DNA from: Rufibacter latericius
Lineage (GTDB): Bacteria; Bacteroidota; Bacteroidia; Cytophagales; Hymenobacteraceae
Length of the DNA stretch: 64,000 nucleotides
Direction of reading: 5' to 3'
NCBI RefSeq assembly: GCF_003721515.1
Contig: NZ_RJJD01000002.1
Location: 360,081 to 424,080 of the forward strand
Shown here: in pieces, positions 18,667-26,027 of the stretch
Layout: each line of letters opens with the position of its first letter
Position numbering within the stretch: the stretch's first letter is position 1
Made by a program: the position numbers and the translations under genes
The notes under the pieces: generated by a model
Told to the model about the DNA's origin: nothing
Databases searched by the model: none
What the model saw: the letters and a program-made list of their open reading frames with translations, nothing else

Positions 18667-19386
18667 CTATCTGACTTCCTTCACCAATTCCTCCAGGGAG
18701 ATCGTGCCTTCATAGATGGCTTTGCCGATGATGGCGCCGTACAAACCAGCCTGCCTCAACTGCCGAACCTCTTCTATGGTGGTTACGCCTCCGCTGGCGA
18801 TGAACTGAAGGTCCGGAAACTTTTTCAGTAACTCCTTATATACCTCCAGTGAGGAACCCTGCAGTTTCCCGTCCTTACTTACATCGGTGCAGATGAACGT
18901 TTTAGCCCCCATCTGGGCAAAAGAGCTCAAAAACGATTCCAGAGTTAAGTCACTCTGCTCGGCCCAGGCATTAATGGCGATGCGGTTGTCTTTGAAATCC
19001 GCGCCGATGATGATGCGATCGGCCCCGTATTCTTTCAGCCACTTCTGAACCGTCTTAGGCTCGCGCACCGCAATGCTGCCCGCGGTGATTTGCTGGGCTC
19101 CGGCATCAAACGCCTGCCGAACGGCTTCTGAGCTTTGCAGCCCTCCGCCGTAGTCAATGTGAAGTTTGGTTTCACGGGCGATTCTGGCAAGTACGGGCAA
19201 ATTCACGGGCTCCTTGGCGCGGGCTCCATCCAAATCCACCAAATGCAAACGTCGAAGACCGAGGCCTTCAAACTGCTTTGCTACTTCTACCGGATCTGAA
19301 TGGTAGGTGGTTTGTTGGGCGAAGTCGCCTTCTGTGAGACGCACACACTGGCCGCCAATAAGGTCAATAGCCGGGATGATTTCCAT
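18667..19386 (-). CDS. hisA: ProFAR isomerase (1-(5-phosphoribosyl)-5-[(5-phosphoribosylamino)methylideneamino]imidazole-4-carboxamide isomerase)
   Basis: 239 residues. The TIM barrel starts IIPAIDLIGGQCVRLTEGD with the first catalytic Asp near residue 8; the second is in FICTDVSKDG. The phosphate loops DYGGGLQ and ASGGV are present. It performs the Amadori rearrangement that gives PRFAR, the substrate of HisF-HisH. It starts three bases after the hisH stop, so the two are tightly coupled. Confidence 0.96.
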   Translation of the reverse strand: MEIIPAIDLIGGQCVRLTEGDFAQQTTYHSDPVEVAKQFEGLGLRRLHLVDLDGARAKEPVNLPVLARIARETKLHIDYGGGLQSSEAVRQAFDAGAQQITAGSIAVREPKTVQKWLKEYGADRIIIGADFKDNRIAINAWAEQSDLTLESFLSSFAQMGAKTFICTDVSKDGKLQGSSLEVYKELLKKFPDLQFIASGGVTTIEEVRQLRQAGLYGAIIGKAIYEGTISLEELVKEVR

Positions 19387-19389
19387 GGC

Positions 19390-19971
19390 TTACAGGTTTA
19401 GAAAGTTTTGGAGAATGTGCGCTCCCGCCGGGCCGCTTTTTTCGGTATGGAACTGCACCGCGTAGAAGTTCTTGTACTGCAAGGCCGCGCTGAATGGCTC
19501 TGGATAAGAGCTTTGTGCGATGGTGTGCTCCGTAACCGGGGCATAATAGCTGTGCACGAAGTAAGCGTACTCATCTTCCTGGATGCCACTGAATAAACCA
19601 CTCTTAAGATGATGCAGGTTGTTCCAGCCCATATGCGGAACTTTCACCGCAGCCTCAAACTTTTTCACCTGTACCGGAATAATGCCCAGCATTGGGGTAT
19701 CGCCCTCCTCAGAGTGTTGACACAGCAACTGCATGCCCAGGCAAACTCCCAAAAACGGTTGGGTAAGGGTTGGCAGTAGTTGATCCAGGTTATTGGCTTT
19801 CAGCGCACGCATGGCCGAAGAAGCCTCACCAACACCCGGGAAAATCACCTTATCAGCTGATTTAATTTCCTCGGCATTGGCCGTAACGGTGGCATGAGCG
19901 CCCAGGCGTTCTAAGGCGAACAGCACACTCTGCACATTTCCGGCTTTGTAATCTACGATGACGATTTTCAT
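19390..19971 (-). CDS. hisH: Imidazole glycerol phosphate synthase, glutaminase subunit
   Basis: 193 residues of class I glutamine amidotransferase. The nucleophile Cys is in FLGVCLGMQLL, the oxyanion and active-site approach is VPHMGWNNL, and the His-Glu pair is in VQFHTEKSG. It supplies ammonia to HisF. Its start shares one base with the hisB stop at 19971, and hisA follows three bases after its own stop. Confidence 0.96.
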   Translation of the reverse strand: MKIVIVDYKAGNVQSVLFALERLGAHATVTANAEEIKSADKVIFPGVGEASSAMRALKANNLDQLLPTLTQPFLGVCLGMQLLCQHSEEGDTPMLGIIPVQVKKFEAAVKVPHMGWNNLHHLKSGLFSGIQEDEYAYFVHSYYAPVTEHTIAQSSYPEPFSAALQYKNFYAVQFHTEKSGPAGAHILQNFLNL

Positions 19972-21065
19972 TACAGAACGCCTTTGGTGCTGGGAATTTC
20001 CATTTTGTTCACGTCGCGAACCAGGGCCATTTTGATGGATTTGGCTACCGCTTTGAAGATGGCTTCTATTTTATGGTGTTCGTTTTCACCCTCGGCTTTG
20101 ATGTTGAGGTTGGCCTTAGAGGTGTCTGAAAACGACTTGAAGAAGTGCAGGAACATCTCAGTAGGCATATCACCCACTTTCTCCCGGGTAAACTTAGCAT
20201 CCCAAACCAACCAAGGCCTACCCGAAAAGTCAATGGCAGCATGCACCAGAGCATCGTCCATGGGCAGCAGAAAGCCGTAACGATTTATACCACGCTTATC
20301 CCCGATTGCCTGTGCAAAAGCTTCTCCTAGGGCTAAGGCCGTATCTTCAATGGTGTGGTGTTCATCAATGTGTAGGTCGCCCTTTACCTGAATGCGCATG
20401 TCAACGCCCGAGTGGCGGGCCAGTTGGTCCAGCATGTGGTCAAAGAAGCCCAACCCGGTCTGCATGTCAGATTTTCCTTCGCCGTCCAGGTTAATTTCTA
20501 CACTGATTTGCGTCTCATTGGTGTTCCGCTGGATGGTTGCGGTTCGGGCCGGGAGGCGCAGGTAATTGTAAATCTCGTCCCAGTCAGTTGAGGTAAACGT
20601 GGCCTCCTCATTGGCTACTTCCTGTAACAAGATGCTCTTAGCACCAAGGTTCTTCGCCATCTGAACATCCGTCATACGGTCCCCGATTACGTAGGAGTTC
20701 GCCAAATCATAGTCGCCTGTCAGGTATTGGCCCAGCATACCCAGGCGCGGCTTCCGGTTAGGACTGTTCTCGTGTTCAAAGCTGCGGTCAATGTGGATGT
20801 GCGCGAAGGTGATGCCTTCCCCCTCTAAGATCTCCAACATCTTGTTTTGGTACGGCCAGAAGGTATCCTCCGGGTAAGAATCTGTGCCGAGGCCGTCCTG
20901 GTTGGTAACCATAACGAACTCATAATCCAGCTCTGAATATATTTTGAAGAGGTTCCGGATGACCTTCGGGTAAAAAGAAAACTTCTCAAAGGAGTCTACC
21001 TGGTAATCGGTAGGTGGTTCCAGGAGAATGGTACCGTCACGGTCAATAAATAAAACTTTTTTCAT
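19971..21065 (-). CDS. hisB: Bifunctional histidinol-phosphatase/imidazoleglycerol-phosphate dehydratase
   Basis: 364 residues in two domains. Residues 1-165 are a HAD phosphatase with FIDRDGT (nucleophile Asp and DxD), [10 protein letters not shown] and VIGDRMTDV. Residues 175-364 are IGP dehydratase with [10 protein letters not shown] and [14 protein letters not shown] as metal-binding His/Glu motifs. The E. coli phosphatase domain has a zinc-binding Cys-rich loop before the RKP motif; here that loop reads [15 protein letters not shown] with no Cys, a variant I associate with Bacteroidota. The fusion covers the sixth and eighth reactions of the pathway. Confidence 0.95.
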   Translation of the reverse strand: MKKVLFIDRDGTILLEPPTDYQVDSFEKFSFYPKVIRNLFKIYSELDYEFVMVTNQDGLGTDSYPEDTFWPYQNKMLEILEGEGITFAHIHIDRSFEHENSPNRKPRLGMLGQYLTGDYDLANSYVIGDRMTDVQMAKNLGAKSILLQEVANEEATFTSTDWDEIYNYLRLPARTATIQRNTNETQISVEINLDGEGKSDMQTGLGFFDHMLDQLARHSGVDMRIQVKGDLHIDEHHTIEDTALALGEAFAQAIGDKRGINRYGFLLPMDDALVHAAIDFSGRPWLVWDAKFTREKVGDMPTEMFLHFFKSFSDTSKANLNIKAEGENEHHKIEAIFKAVAKSIKMALVRDVNKMEIPSTKGVL

Positions 21066-21161
21066 GTTGTATGTTAGTAGCAGGCAACCCGGAGCCTAAG
21101 GCTAAAGGACCTTTTATTTGTTTATCCGGCCACAAGTAAAAACTGGAGCCAATTTTTTGAG

Positions 21162-21200
21162 GTTGTTAATAGCCAATTTTCAGAAAACAACCGTTAAACG
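21162..21200. repeat. Dispersed palindromic repeat between hisC and hisB
   Basis: GCCAATTTTCAGAAAACAAC then CGTTAAACG, preceded by GTTGTTAATA. It ends three bases before the hisC stop codon region and fills most of the hisC-hisB gap. Confidence 0.7.
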
Positions 21201-21203
21201 CCA

Positions 21204-22271
21204 TTATACCAGATTAGCCTGCGCAGCGAAGGTCTGCAAGGATTCTAAAAGATGGTCATTCTCTGCCGGGGTACCGATGGTAATGCGCAAACAGTTGGCA
21301 CAACCCGGCTGGGTTGAACGGTTCCGAACTACCACCCCGCGGTCCAACAAATACCCGTACAGTTCATTGGCATTTGGCACCTGTACCAGCACGAAGTTAG
21401 CATCTGAGGGATAAACTTTCTCAATCAGGGGAAGCGATGCAAAAGCCTCTACCAAACGGGCACGCTCTTGAACAATAACCTGCAGCATATCCGCTAGTTG
21501 AGCCGTTTTGTCTAAAGCGGCACTTACCAGTTCCTGGGTGACCACGTTAATGTTGTAAGGTGGCTTTATTTTGTTTAGGTACCCGATGATCTCAGGTGAA
21601 GCAAAGGCCATTCCTAACCGTAGGCCAGCCATTCCCCATGCCTTGGAAAGTGTTTGCAGGACTATCAGGTTAGGGAATTCATCTAATCTGGTGCTCCAGC
21701 TTGGGCTTTGAGTAAAATCGATGTAGGCCTCGTCTACCACAACCAACCCGTTAAATGATTTAATCAGCTTCTCTACCGTGGCAGATTCCAGCAGATTACC
21801 CGTGGGGTTGTTGGGGGAACACAGAAACAGGATCTTGGTACGCTCGTTCTGTTTTTCGGCTATTTTCTCGAAAACAGGTTGAAAATGCTCGTCTAAAGGT
21901 ACCCGCTGAATAGCTACGTTGTGGATGTTAGCACTCACCTCATACATGCCGTAAGTGGGTGGCAATAACAGCACCTCGTCACGGCCGGGTTCACACACCA
22001 GGCGCACCAGCAAATCGATGGCTTCATCAGAGCCGTTGCCAATGAAGATCTGCTCCGGCCGTACGCCTTTAAGTGTAGCTAGCTTTTCCTTGATGGTTTT
22101 CTGGTACGGGTCTGGGTAACGGTTGTAATCCACGCCCCCGGCCAGGCTGCCCAGGTTGTTCTCATTGGCGTCTAAGTACACGCTGGCTTCCCCTTCAAAC
22201 TCATCTCTAGCCGATGAATACGGCTTCAGAGATAAGAGGTGCGGACGGATGAAAGTTTCTAAAGAAAACAT
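21204..22271 (-). CDS. hisC: Histidinol-phosphate aminotransferase
   Basis: 355 residues from the ATG at 22271 (MFSLETFIRPHL). The frame is open to 22322, but the extra 17 residues do not resemble the family. It is a fold-type I PLP enzyme: the cofactor Lys lies in LQTLSKAWGMAGLRLG, with CSPNNPTGN, VVDEAYIDF and the C-terminal VVRNRSTQPGCANCLRITIG, where Arg binds the substrate carboxylate/phosphate. It transfers an amino group from glutamate to imidazole acetol phosphate. Its 5' gap of 120-180 bases is occupied by a second type of inverted repeat. Confidence 0.95.
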   Translation of the reverse strand: MFSLETFIRPHLLSLKPYSSARDEFEGEASVYLDANENNLGSLAGGVDYNRYPDPYQKTIKEKLATLKGVRPEQIFIGNGSDEAIDLLVRLVCEPGRDEVLLLPPTYGMYEVSANIHNVAIQRVPLDEHFQPVFEKIAEKQNERTKILFLCSPNNPTGNLLESATVEKLIKSFNGLVVVDEAYIDFTQSPSWSTRLDEFPNLIVLQTLSKAWGMAGLRLGMAFASPEIIGYLNKIKPPYNINVVTQELVSAALDKTAQLADMLQVIVQERARLVEAFASLPLIEKVYPSDANFVLVQVPNANELYGYLLDRGVVVRNRSTQPGCANCLRITIGTPAENDHLLESLQTFAAQANLV

Positions 22272-22358
22272 TGGCTTAAGTGCTAATTTGGTCATGTGCT
22301 GATGTACAAATTCACTCATCAACGCACTTCTATATTTTTATTTGAATAAACAGCTTCT

Positions 22359-22463
22359 TCTCTTTTTTGTCATCCTAAAAGAATCTTGTGAGCGAGCAAT
22401 ATTAGCGTTTACTACAAGGCTTTTCTCGTTCGCCCACAAGATTCTTTTCAGGATGACAAAGAG
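22359..22463. repeat. Large inverted repeat of the GTCATCCT type
   Basis: The left arm (22359-22396) reads TTTGTCATCCTAAAAGAATC then TTGTGAGCGAG. The right arm (22425-22463) is its near-perfect reverse complement, containing CACAAGATTCTTTTCAGGAT then GACAAA. A loop of about 28 bases separates them. The right arm enters the hisD coding sequence and supplies its final codons and stop. GTCATCCTGAAAGAATCT-like repeats are common in Bacteroidota genomes. Confidence 0.8.
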
Positions 22464-23746
22464 GGGTTCATTTTCCTCAACCTAACAGTTACCGCGTTCT
22501 TGTGTGCGTGCAACCCTTCGGCTTCCGCCATGGTTTCAACGGCTGGTCCAATGCGCTCTAATCCTTCACGGGTTAATTGCTGGAACGTGATCTTTTTCAC
22601 GAAGCTATCCAGAGAAACACCGCTGTAGTTACGGGCATAACCGTTGGTAGGCAAGGTGTGGTTAGTCCCTGACGCATAGTCACCTACAGACTCCGGGCTA
22701 AAGTGGCCCATGAAGACCGAACCAGCCTGGATTACCTGCTCAGCCAACGGCTCTGGTTGATCTACCGAAAGAATCAAGTGCTCCGGCGCATACAGGTTTG
22801 AGAAGTGGATGGCTTCCTCCAGCGTAGGCAATACGACTCCAATGCTGTTGTTCAGGGCTTGTTCTGCAACTGTTTGGCGCGGGAGTTGGGCAACTTGTTG
22901 GGCTACGGCAGCCTGTACGTTTTGGAGTTGCTTTTCAGAATTCGTCACGAAAACAACCTGTGAGTCGGGGCCGTGTTCGGCTTGAGAAAGCAAGTCAGCG
23001 GCTACAAAATTGGCATCGGCAGAATCATCAGCGATGACGAGCACCTCAGAAGGACCCGCGGGCATGTCAATGGCTACTCCCATCTGTGTCACCATTTGTT
23101 TGGCCGCCGTCACATATTGGTTTCCAGGCCCGAAGATTTTGTCTACTGCGGGCACAGTCTCTGTCCCGAAAGCCAAAGCCGCTATGGCTTGGGCGCCACC
23201 TGCTTTCAGAATACGTTTAATGCCCAGGCGGTTGGCGGTATAAAGGATAGTGCCATTTATGGTTCCATCAGCGGAGGGCGGGGTAGCCAGAATGATTTCA
23301 CGGCACCCGGCAATCTGAGCCGGTATTCCCAGCATCAGGAGGGTGGAAAACAATGGGGCCGTGCCACCTGGAATGTACAAACCTACTTTCTGGATGCCTA
23401 CTGATTTCCGCCAGCAGGTCACGCCAGGCATGGTTTCTACTTGCTTTACCTGCTCTTGCTGCGCATTATGGAACCGATATATGTTGTTGTAAGCTAATTC
23501 TATAGCGGCTTTTAATTCTTCAGATACCTGCGGTAAGGCGGCTGTGATTTCTTCCGGTGAAACCCACACGTTTTGCAGGGCTGCCTTGTCAAATTTAACC
23601 GCAAGTTCCATTAGTGCCGAATCACCGCGTTGTTGCACCAGGTCAAAGGTTTGCTGAACCCCAGCCCGTAATTGGTCTAGTTTCTGGACGGGACGTTGGG
23701 TTAGTGCCCCCCATTCCGCTTGATCAGGATATAAATAGATCTTCAT
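22448..23746 (-). CDS. hisD: Histidinol dehydrogenase
   Basis: 432 residues from the ATG at 23746. A TTG three codons upstream would overlap hisG, whereas the ATG start leaves one base after the hisG stop. Family marks include [12 protein letters not shown], the NAD/substrate region [13 protein letters not shown], the zinc-binding QAEHGPDSQ and [13 protein letters not shown] with its catalytic His, and the C-terminal [11 protein letters not shown] with the Zn His. It oxidises histidinol to histidine in two steps. The last six residues, NPSLSS, are encoded by the arm of the large inverted repeat and are not a family feature. Confidence 0.96.
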   Translation of the reverse strand: MKIYLYPDQAEWGALTQRPVQKLDQLRAGVQQTFDLVQQRGDSALMELAVKFDKAALQNVWVSPEEITAALPQVSEELKAAIELAYNNIYRFHNAQQEQVKQVETMPGVTCWRKSVGIQKVGLYIPGGTAPLFSTLLMLGIPAQIAGCREIILATPPSADGTINGTILYTANRLGIKRILKAGGAQAIAALAFGTETVPAVDKIFGPGNQYVTAAKQMVTQMGVAIDMPAGPSEVLVIADDSADANFVAADLLSQAEHGPDSQVVFVTNSEKQLQNVQAAVAQQVAQLPRQTVAEQALNNSIGVVLPTLEEAIHFSNLYAPEHLILSVDQPEPLAEQVIQAGSVFMGHFSPESVGDYASGTNHTLPTNGYARNYSGVSLDSFVKKITFQQLTREGLERIGPAVETMAEAEGLHAHKNAVTVRLRKMNPSLSS

Positions 23747-23747
23747 C

Positions 23748-24599
23748 TCAGCCAATCATCTTTTCAATTGGAACCACCAGAATACCCTCGGCACCGGCTT
23801 CTTTCAGTTTCTGGATGATGTCCCAGAAATCATCTTCGTTGACAACTGAGTGCAGCGAACTCCAACCTTCTTCGGCTAACGGGATGATGGTTGGGGATTT
23901 GATGCCGGGCAACAGCTTCTTGATCTCGGGGATGGCCGAATTAGGAGCGTTCAGCACCACGTATTTTGATTTCTGGGCCTTCTGCACCGCCTCCATCCGG
24001 AACAAGAGCTGCTGGAGCAAGCGGTTTTTCTCCTGGCCCAGGTTTTGGTTCGCAATTAAGACGGCCTCAGATTTAAACACGGTTTCTACTTCGCGTAGAC
24101 CGTTGCTGATCAAGGTGGAACCGGAGGAGACAATGTCGCAAACAGCATCAGCTAAGCCAATGCTGGGTGCAATCTCCACCGAACCGCTGATGGTATGGAT
24201 ATCGGCCTCCACTCCTTTAGAGGTCAGGAACTCCTGAAGCAGGTTGGGGTAAGAGGTGGCAATGCTTTTGCCTTGAAGGGTGGTGACATCCTGGTACTCG
24301 GCTCCTTTGGAAACCGCCAGCGACAGGCGGCATTTGCTAAAGCCCAGGTTCTTCACCGATAGTTTCTGCAGGCCCTCCTCCACTAACACGTTCTGACCAA
24401 CAATACCAATATCGGCTACGCCGTCGGCCACATAGCCGGGAATGTCATCGTCGCGAAGGAACAGAATTTCAAGGGGGAAGTTGGTGGCTTCGGTTTTCAG
24501 TTTAGATGACGTACTGATAAACGAGATGCCGCACTCACGGATAAGTTTCAAAGAGTCCTCAGAAAGGCGCCCGGATTTCTGGATGGCTAACCGGATCAT
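23748..24599 (-). CDS. hisG: ATP phosphoribosyltransferase, long form
   Basis: 283 residues, so the long HisG type that carries its own regulatory domain and needs no HisZ. Residues 1-210 form the catalytic periplasmic-binding-like fold (IRLAIQKSGRL start, GIVGQNVL, CDIVSSGSTL as the phosphate-binding loop). Residues 210-283 form the ACT-like C-terminal domain that binds histidine for feedback inhibition. It commits PRPP and ATP to histidine synthesis. As first gene of the operon it is preceded by a 130-base leader with a His-rich peptide. Confidence 0.96.
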   Translation of the reverse strand: MIRLAIQKSGRLSEDSLKLIRECGISFISTSSKLKTEATNFPLEILFLRDDDIPGYVADGVADIGIVGQNVLVEEGLQKLSVKNLGFSKCRLSLAVSKGAEYQDVTTLQGKSIATSYPNLLQEFLTSKGVEADIHTISGSVEIAPSIGLADAVCDIVSSGSTLISNGLREVETVFKSEAVLIANQNLGQEKNRLLQQLLFRMEAVQKAQKSKYVVLNAPNSAIPEIKKLLPGIKSPTIIPLAEEGWSSLHSVVNEDDFWDIIQKLKEAGAEGILVVPIEKMIG

Positions 24600-24687
24600 A
24601 ATGTATACTGGTGCTTTAGAAAGCGTGAAGTGAAAAACAAAGATAGTAGCTGAAACACTGATCTCTTAGAAAAGCGACGGCTTAAAT

Positions 24688-24740
24688 GGGGCCCAGCCCC
24701 GAACGGACGATATAATGATATGATTCCTCCTAGGAGGAAT
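24688..24740 (-). promoter_or_regulatory. Candidate his attenuator structures
   Basis: Between the leader peptide and hisG, two strong hairpins are visible. An 18-base perfect palindrome ATTCCTCCTAGGAGGAAT at 24723-24740 contains the leader stop codon at its centre. A GC-rich stem GGGGC/GCCCC with three loop bases lies at 24688-24700. No ideal U-tract follows the second stem, although minus-strand GCTTTT lies about 20 bases later. Control by ribosome position on the His codons is inferred. Confidence 0.5.
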
Positions 24741-24819
24741 GATGGAAAAGATGGCAATGCACCCCGTGCACCGCGGTTGCGGCGTTAGAATGGGAAAAAT
24801 TTTTGTAGGTGCTGCTCAT
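24730..24819 (-). CDS. His operon leader peptide (His-rich, 29 residues)
   Basis: ATG at 24819, stop TAG at 24732-24730. The C-terminal half reads VHGVHCHLFHH, with His at positions 10, 18, 21, 23, 26 and 27: six His in 29 residues, five of them within ten codons. It ends 130 bases before hisG on the same strand, and structured RNA follows. This is the expected pattern of an amino-acid attenuator, where scarcity of charged tRNA-His stalls the ribosome and changes folding. The peptide needs no function of its own. Too short for routine gene callers. Confidence 0.75.
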   Translation of the reverse strand: MSSTYKNFSHSNAATAVHGVHCHLFHHSS

Positions 24820-24908
24820 AATGTAGACCAAAGGTAGTACGTTCTCTCCAATAACAAACAGGAACGGCATCTTTTTTGATTTGTTTTGTTTCAGGAAAAA
24901 TGCAATAT

Positions 24909-24931
24909 TTGTAATTTACAATACAAACATA
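24909..24931. promoter_or_regulatory. Candidate promoter/operator upstream of the his leader
   Basis: On the minus strand TATGTTTG (24931-24924) matches the -7 consensus TAnnTTTG and lies about 105 bases before the leader ATG. It is followed by a 13-base palindrome TTGTAAATTACAA (24921-24909). No clear TTG element sits upstream at 19-21 bases. The gap 24820-25023 is divergent and must also serve the DUF2911 gene. Confidence 0.35.
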
Positions 24932-25023
24932 GAAAAAGGCTATTTTAAAATAAATGCCCCCTTTTTAGATGTAGTGCCTTTTTTTAAGAATTCTGGTTCC
25001 TGTTTTTAAAGCACCATTACAAT

Positions 25024-25896
25024 ATGCGTAAATACCTGATTGCGGCTGTATTCCTGTTGATTTCTGTTGCGGCTTTCTCCCAAACCATGCTGAAACTGCC
25101 TCAGGTAAGTCCCAGAGCAAATCTTACCTATACCATAGGCGTAACAGATATCACCGTCAACTACGGGGCCCCCGGCGTAAAGAACCGCGAGGTTTGGGGT
25201 AAACTGGTTCCTTACGGAAAGGTTTGGCGGGCTGGCGCCAACGAGGCCACCACTATTAAATTCAGCACTGATGTTCGGATCTCCCAGGAGAATATCCCGG
25301 CCGGAACCTACCTACTGTATGTCTTACCGGTGGATTCCTCAAACTGGACCTTTATCTTAAGCAAGCAAAAAGGGCTTTGGGGTTCCGATGGATATGATGA
25401 AAAGCAAGACCTAGTACGGCTTCCTTTCAGCCCGAAAGCTTCCTCTTTTCACGAAACGCTTCAGTATTCCATCCAGGATATAACTCCAAACAGCGGCCGT
25501 CTGGTGTTGAACTGGGCAAACAAACAACTGGAGGTTCCTATCAGGGTAGATTCCCATAGCCAGACAATGAAACTGATAAAAGAATCTCTTCAGGCCGCAA
25601 AGCCCACTGATTGGACGGTTCTAGCTCAGGCCGTCAATTACCTTATTCAGCAGAATCTAGACCATGAGCAAGCCCTGCAATGGGTTAATAAATCCATTAG
25701 TATTGAAGAGAACTTCTACAACACCTGGCTCAAGGCCAAATTGCTGGCCCAGAAAAACGAATATGCTGAAGCCCTGGAACTGAACAAGAAAGCCCAGCGG
25801 CTGGGAAAGCAATCAAAAGAATCTTATCAGGCATACGCTACTGAAATTGAAGACGCTGCCGTGCTTTGGAAAGAGAAGCGTTTTGCCACCAATTAA
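25024..25896 (+). CDS. Secreted DUF2911 protein with TPR-like tail
   Basis: 290 residues. A Sec signal peptide covers about residues 1-20 (hydrophobic IAAVFLLISVAAFS, cleavage before QTMLK). The DUF2911 region follows (about 21-170): NYGAPGVKNREVWGKLVPYG, then WRAGANEATTIKFS and AGTYLLYVLP. The last 110 residues are helical with TPR-like spacing (ALQWVNKSISIEENFYNTWLKAKLL). DUF2911 proteins are frequent in the Bacteroidota envelope and have no assigned function. It is transcribed alone, divergent from the his operon, and is followed by a strong terminator. Confidence 0.88.
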   Translation: MRKYLIAAVFLLISVAAFSQTMLKLPQVSPRANLTYTIGVTDITVNYGAPGVKNREVWGKLVPYGKVWRAGANEATTIKFSTDVRISQENIPAGTYLLYVLPVDSSNWTFILSKQKGLWGSDGYDEKQDLVRLPFSPKASSFHETLQYSIQDITPNSGRLVLNWANKQLEVPIRVDSHSQTMKLIKESLQAAKPTDWTVLAQAVNYLIQQNLDHEQALQWVNKSISIEENFYNTWLKAKLLAQKNEYAEALELNKKAQRLGKQSKESYQAYATEIEDAAVLWKEKRFATN

Positions 25897-25916
25897 CTTA
25901 AAATACGCTTAAAACA

Positions 25917-25956
25917 TAAACAAAGAGGCCGCCTTAATAAGCGGCCTCTTTGTTTT
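25917..25956. terminator. Bidirectional terminator between DUF2911 and TonB receptor genes
   Basis: AAACAAAGAGGCCGC pairs perfectly with GCGGCCTCTTTGTTT around a seven-base loop. A-rich and T-rich flanks suit termination of both convergent genes. Confidence 0.85.
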
Positions 25957-26027
25957 AGGAGGAAAGAAAGGGGACCTGATACAGCTTCTTGAGTCTCGTT
26001 CTTATCTTTCCGTTTACAGGCTAATTT

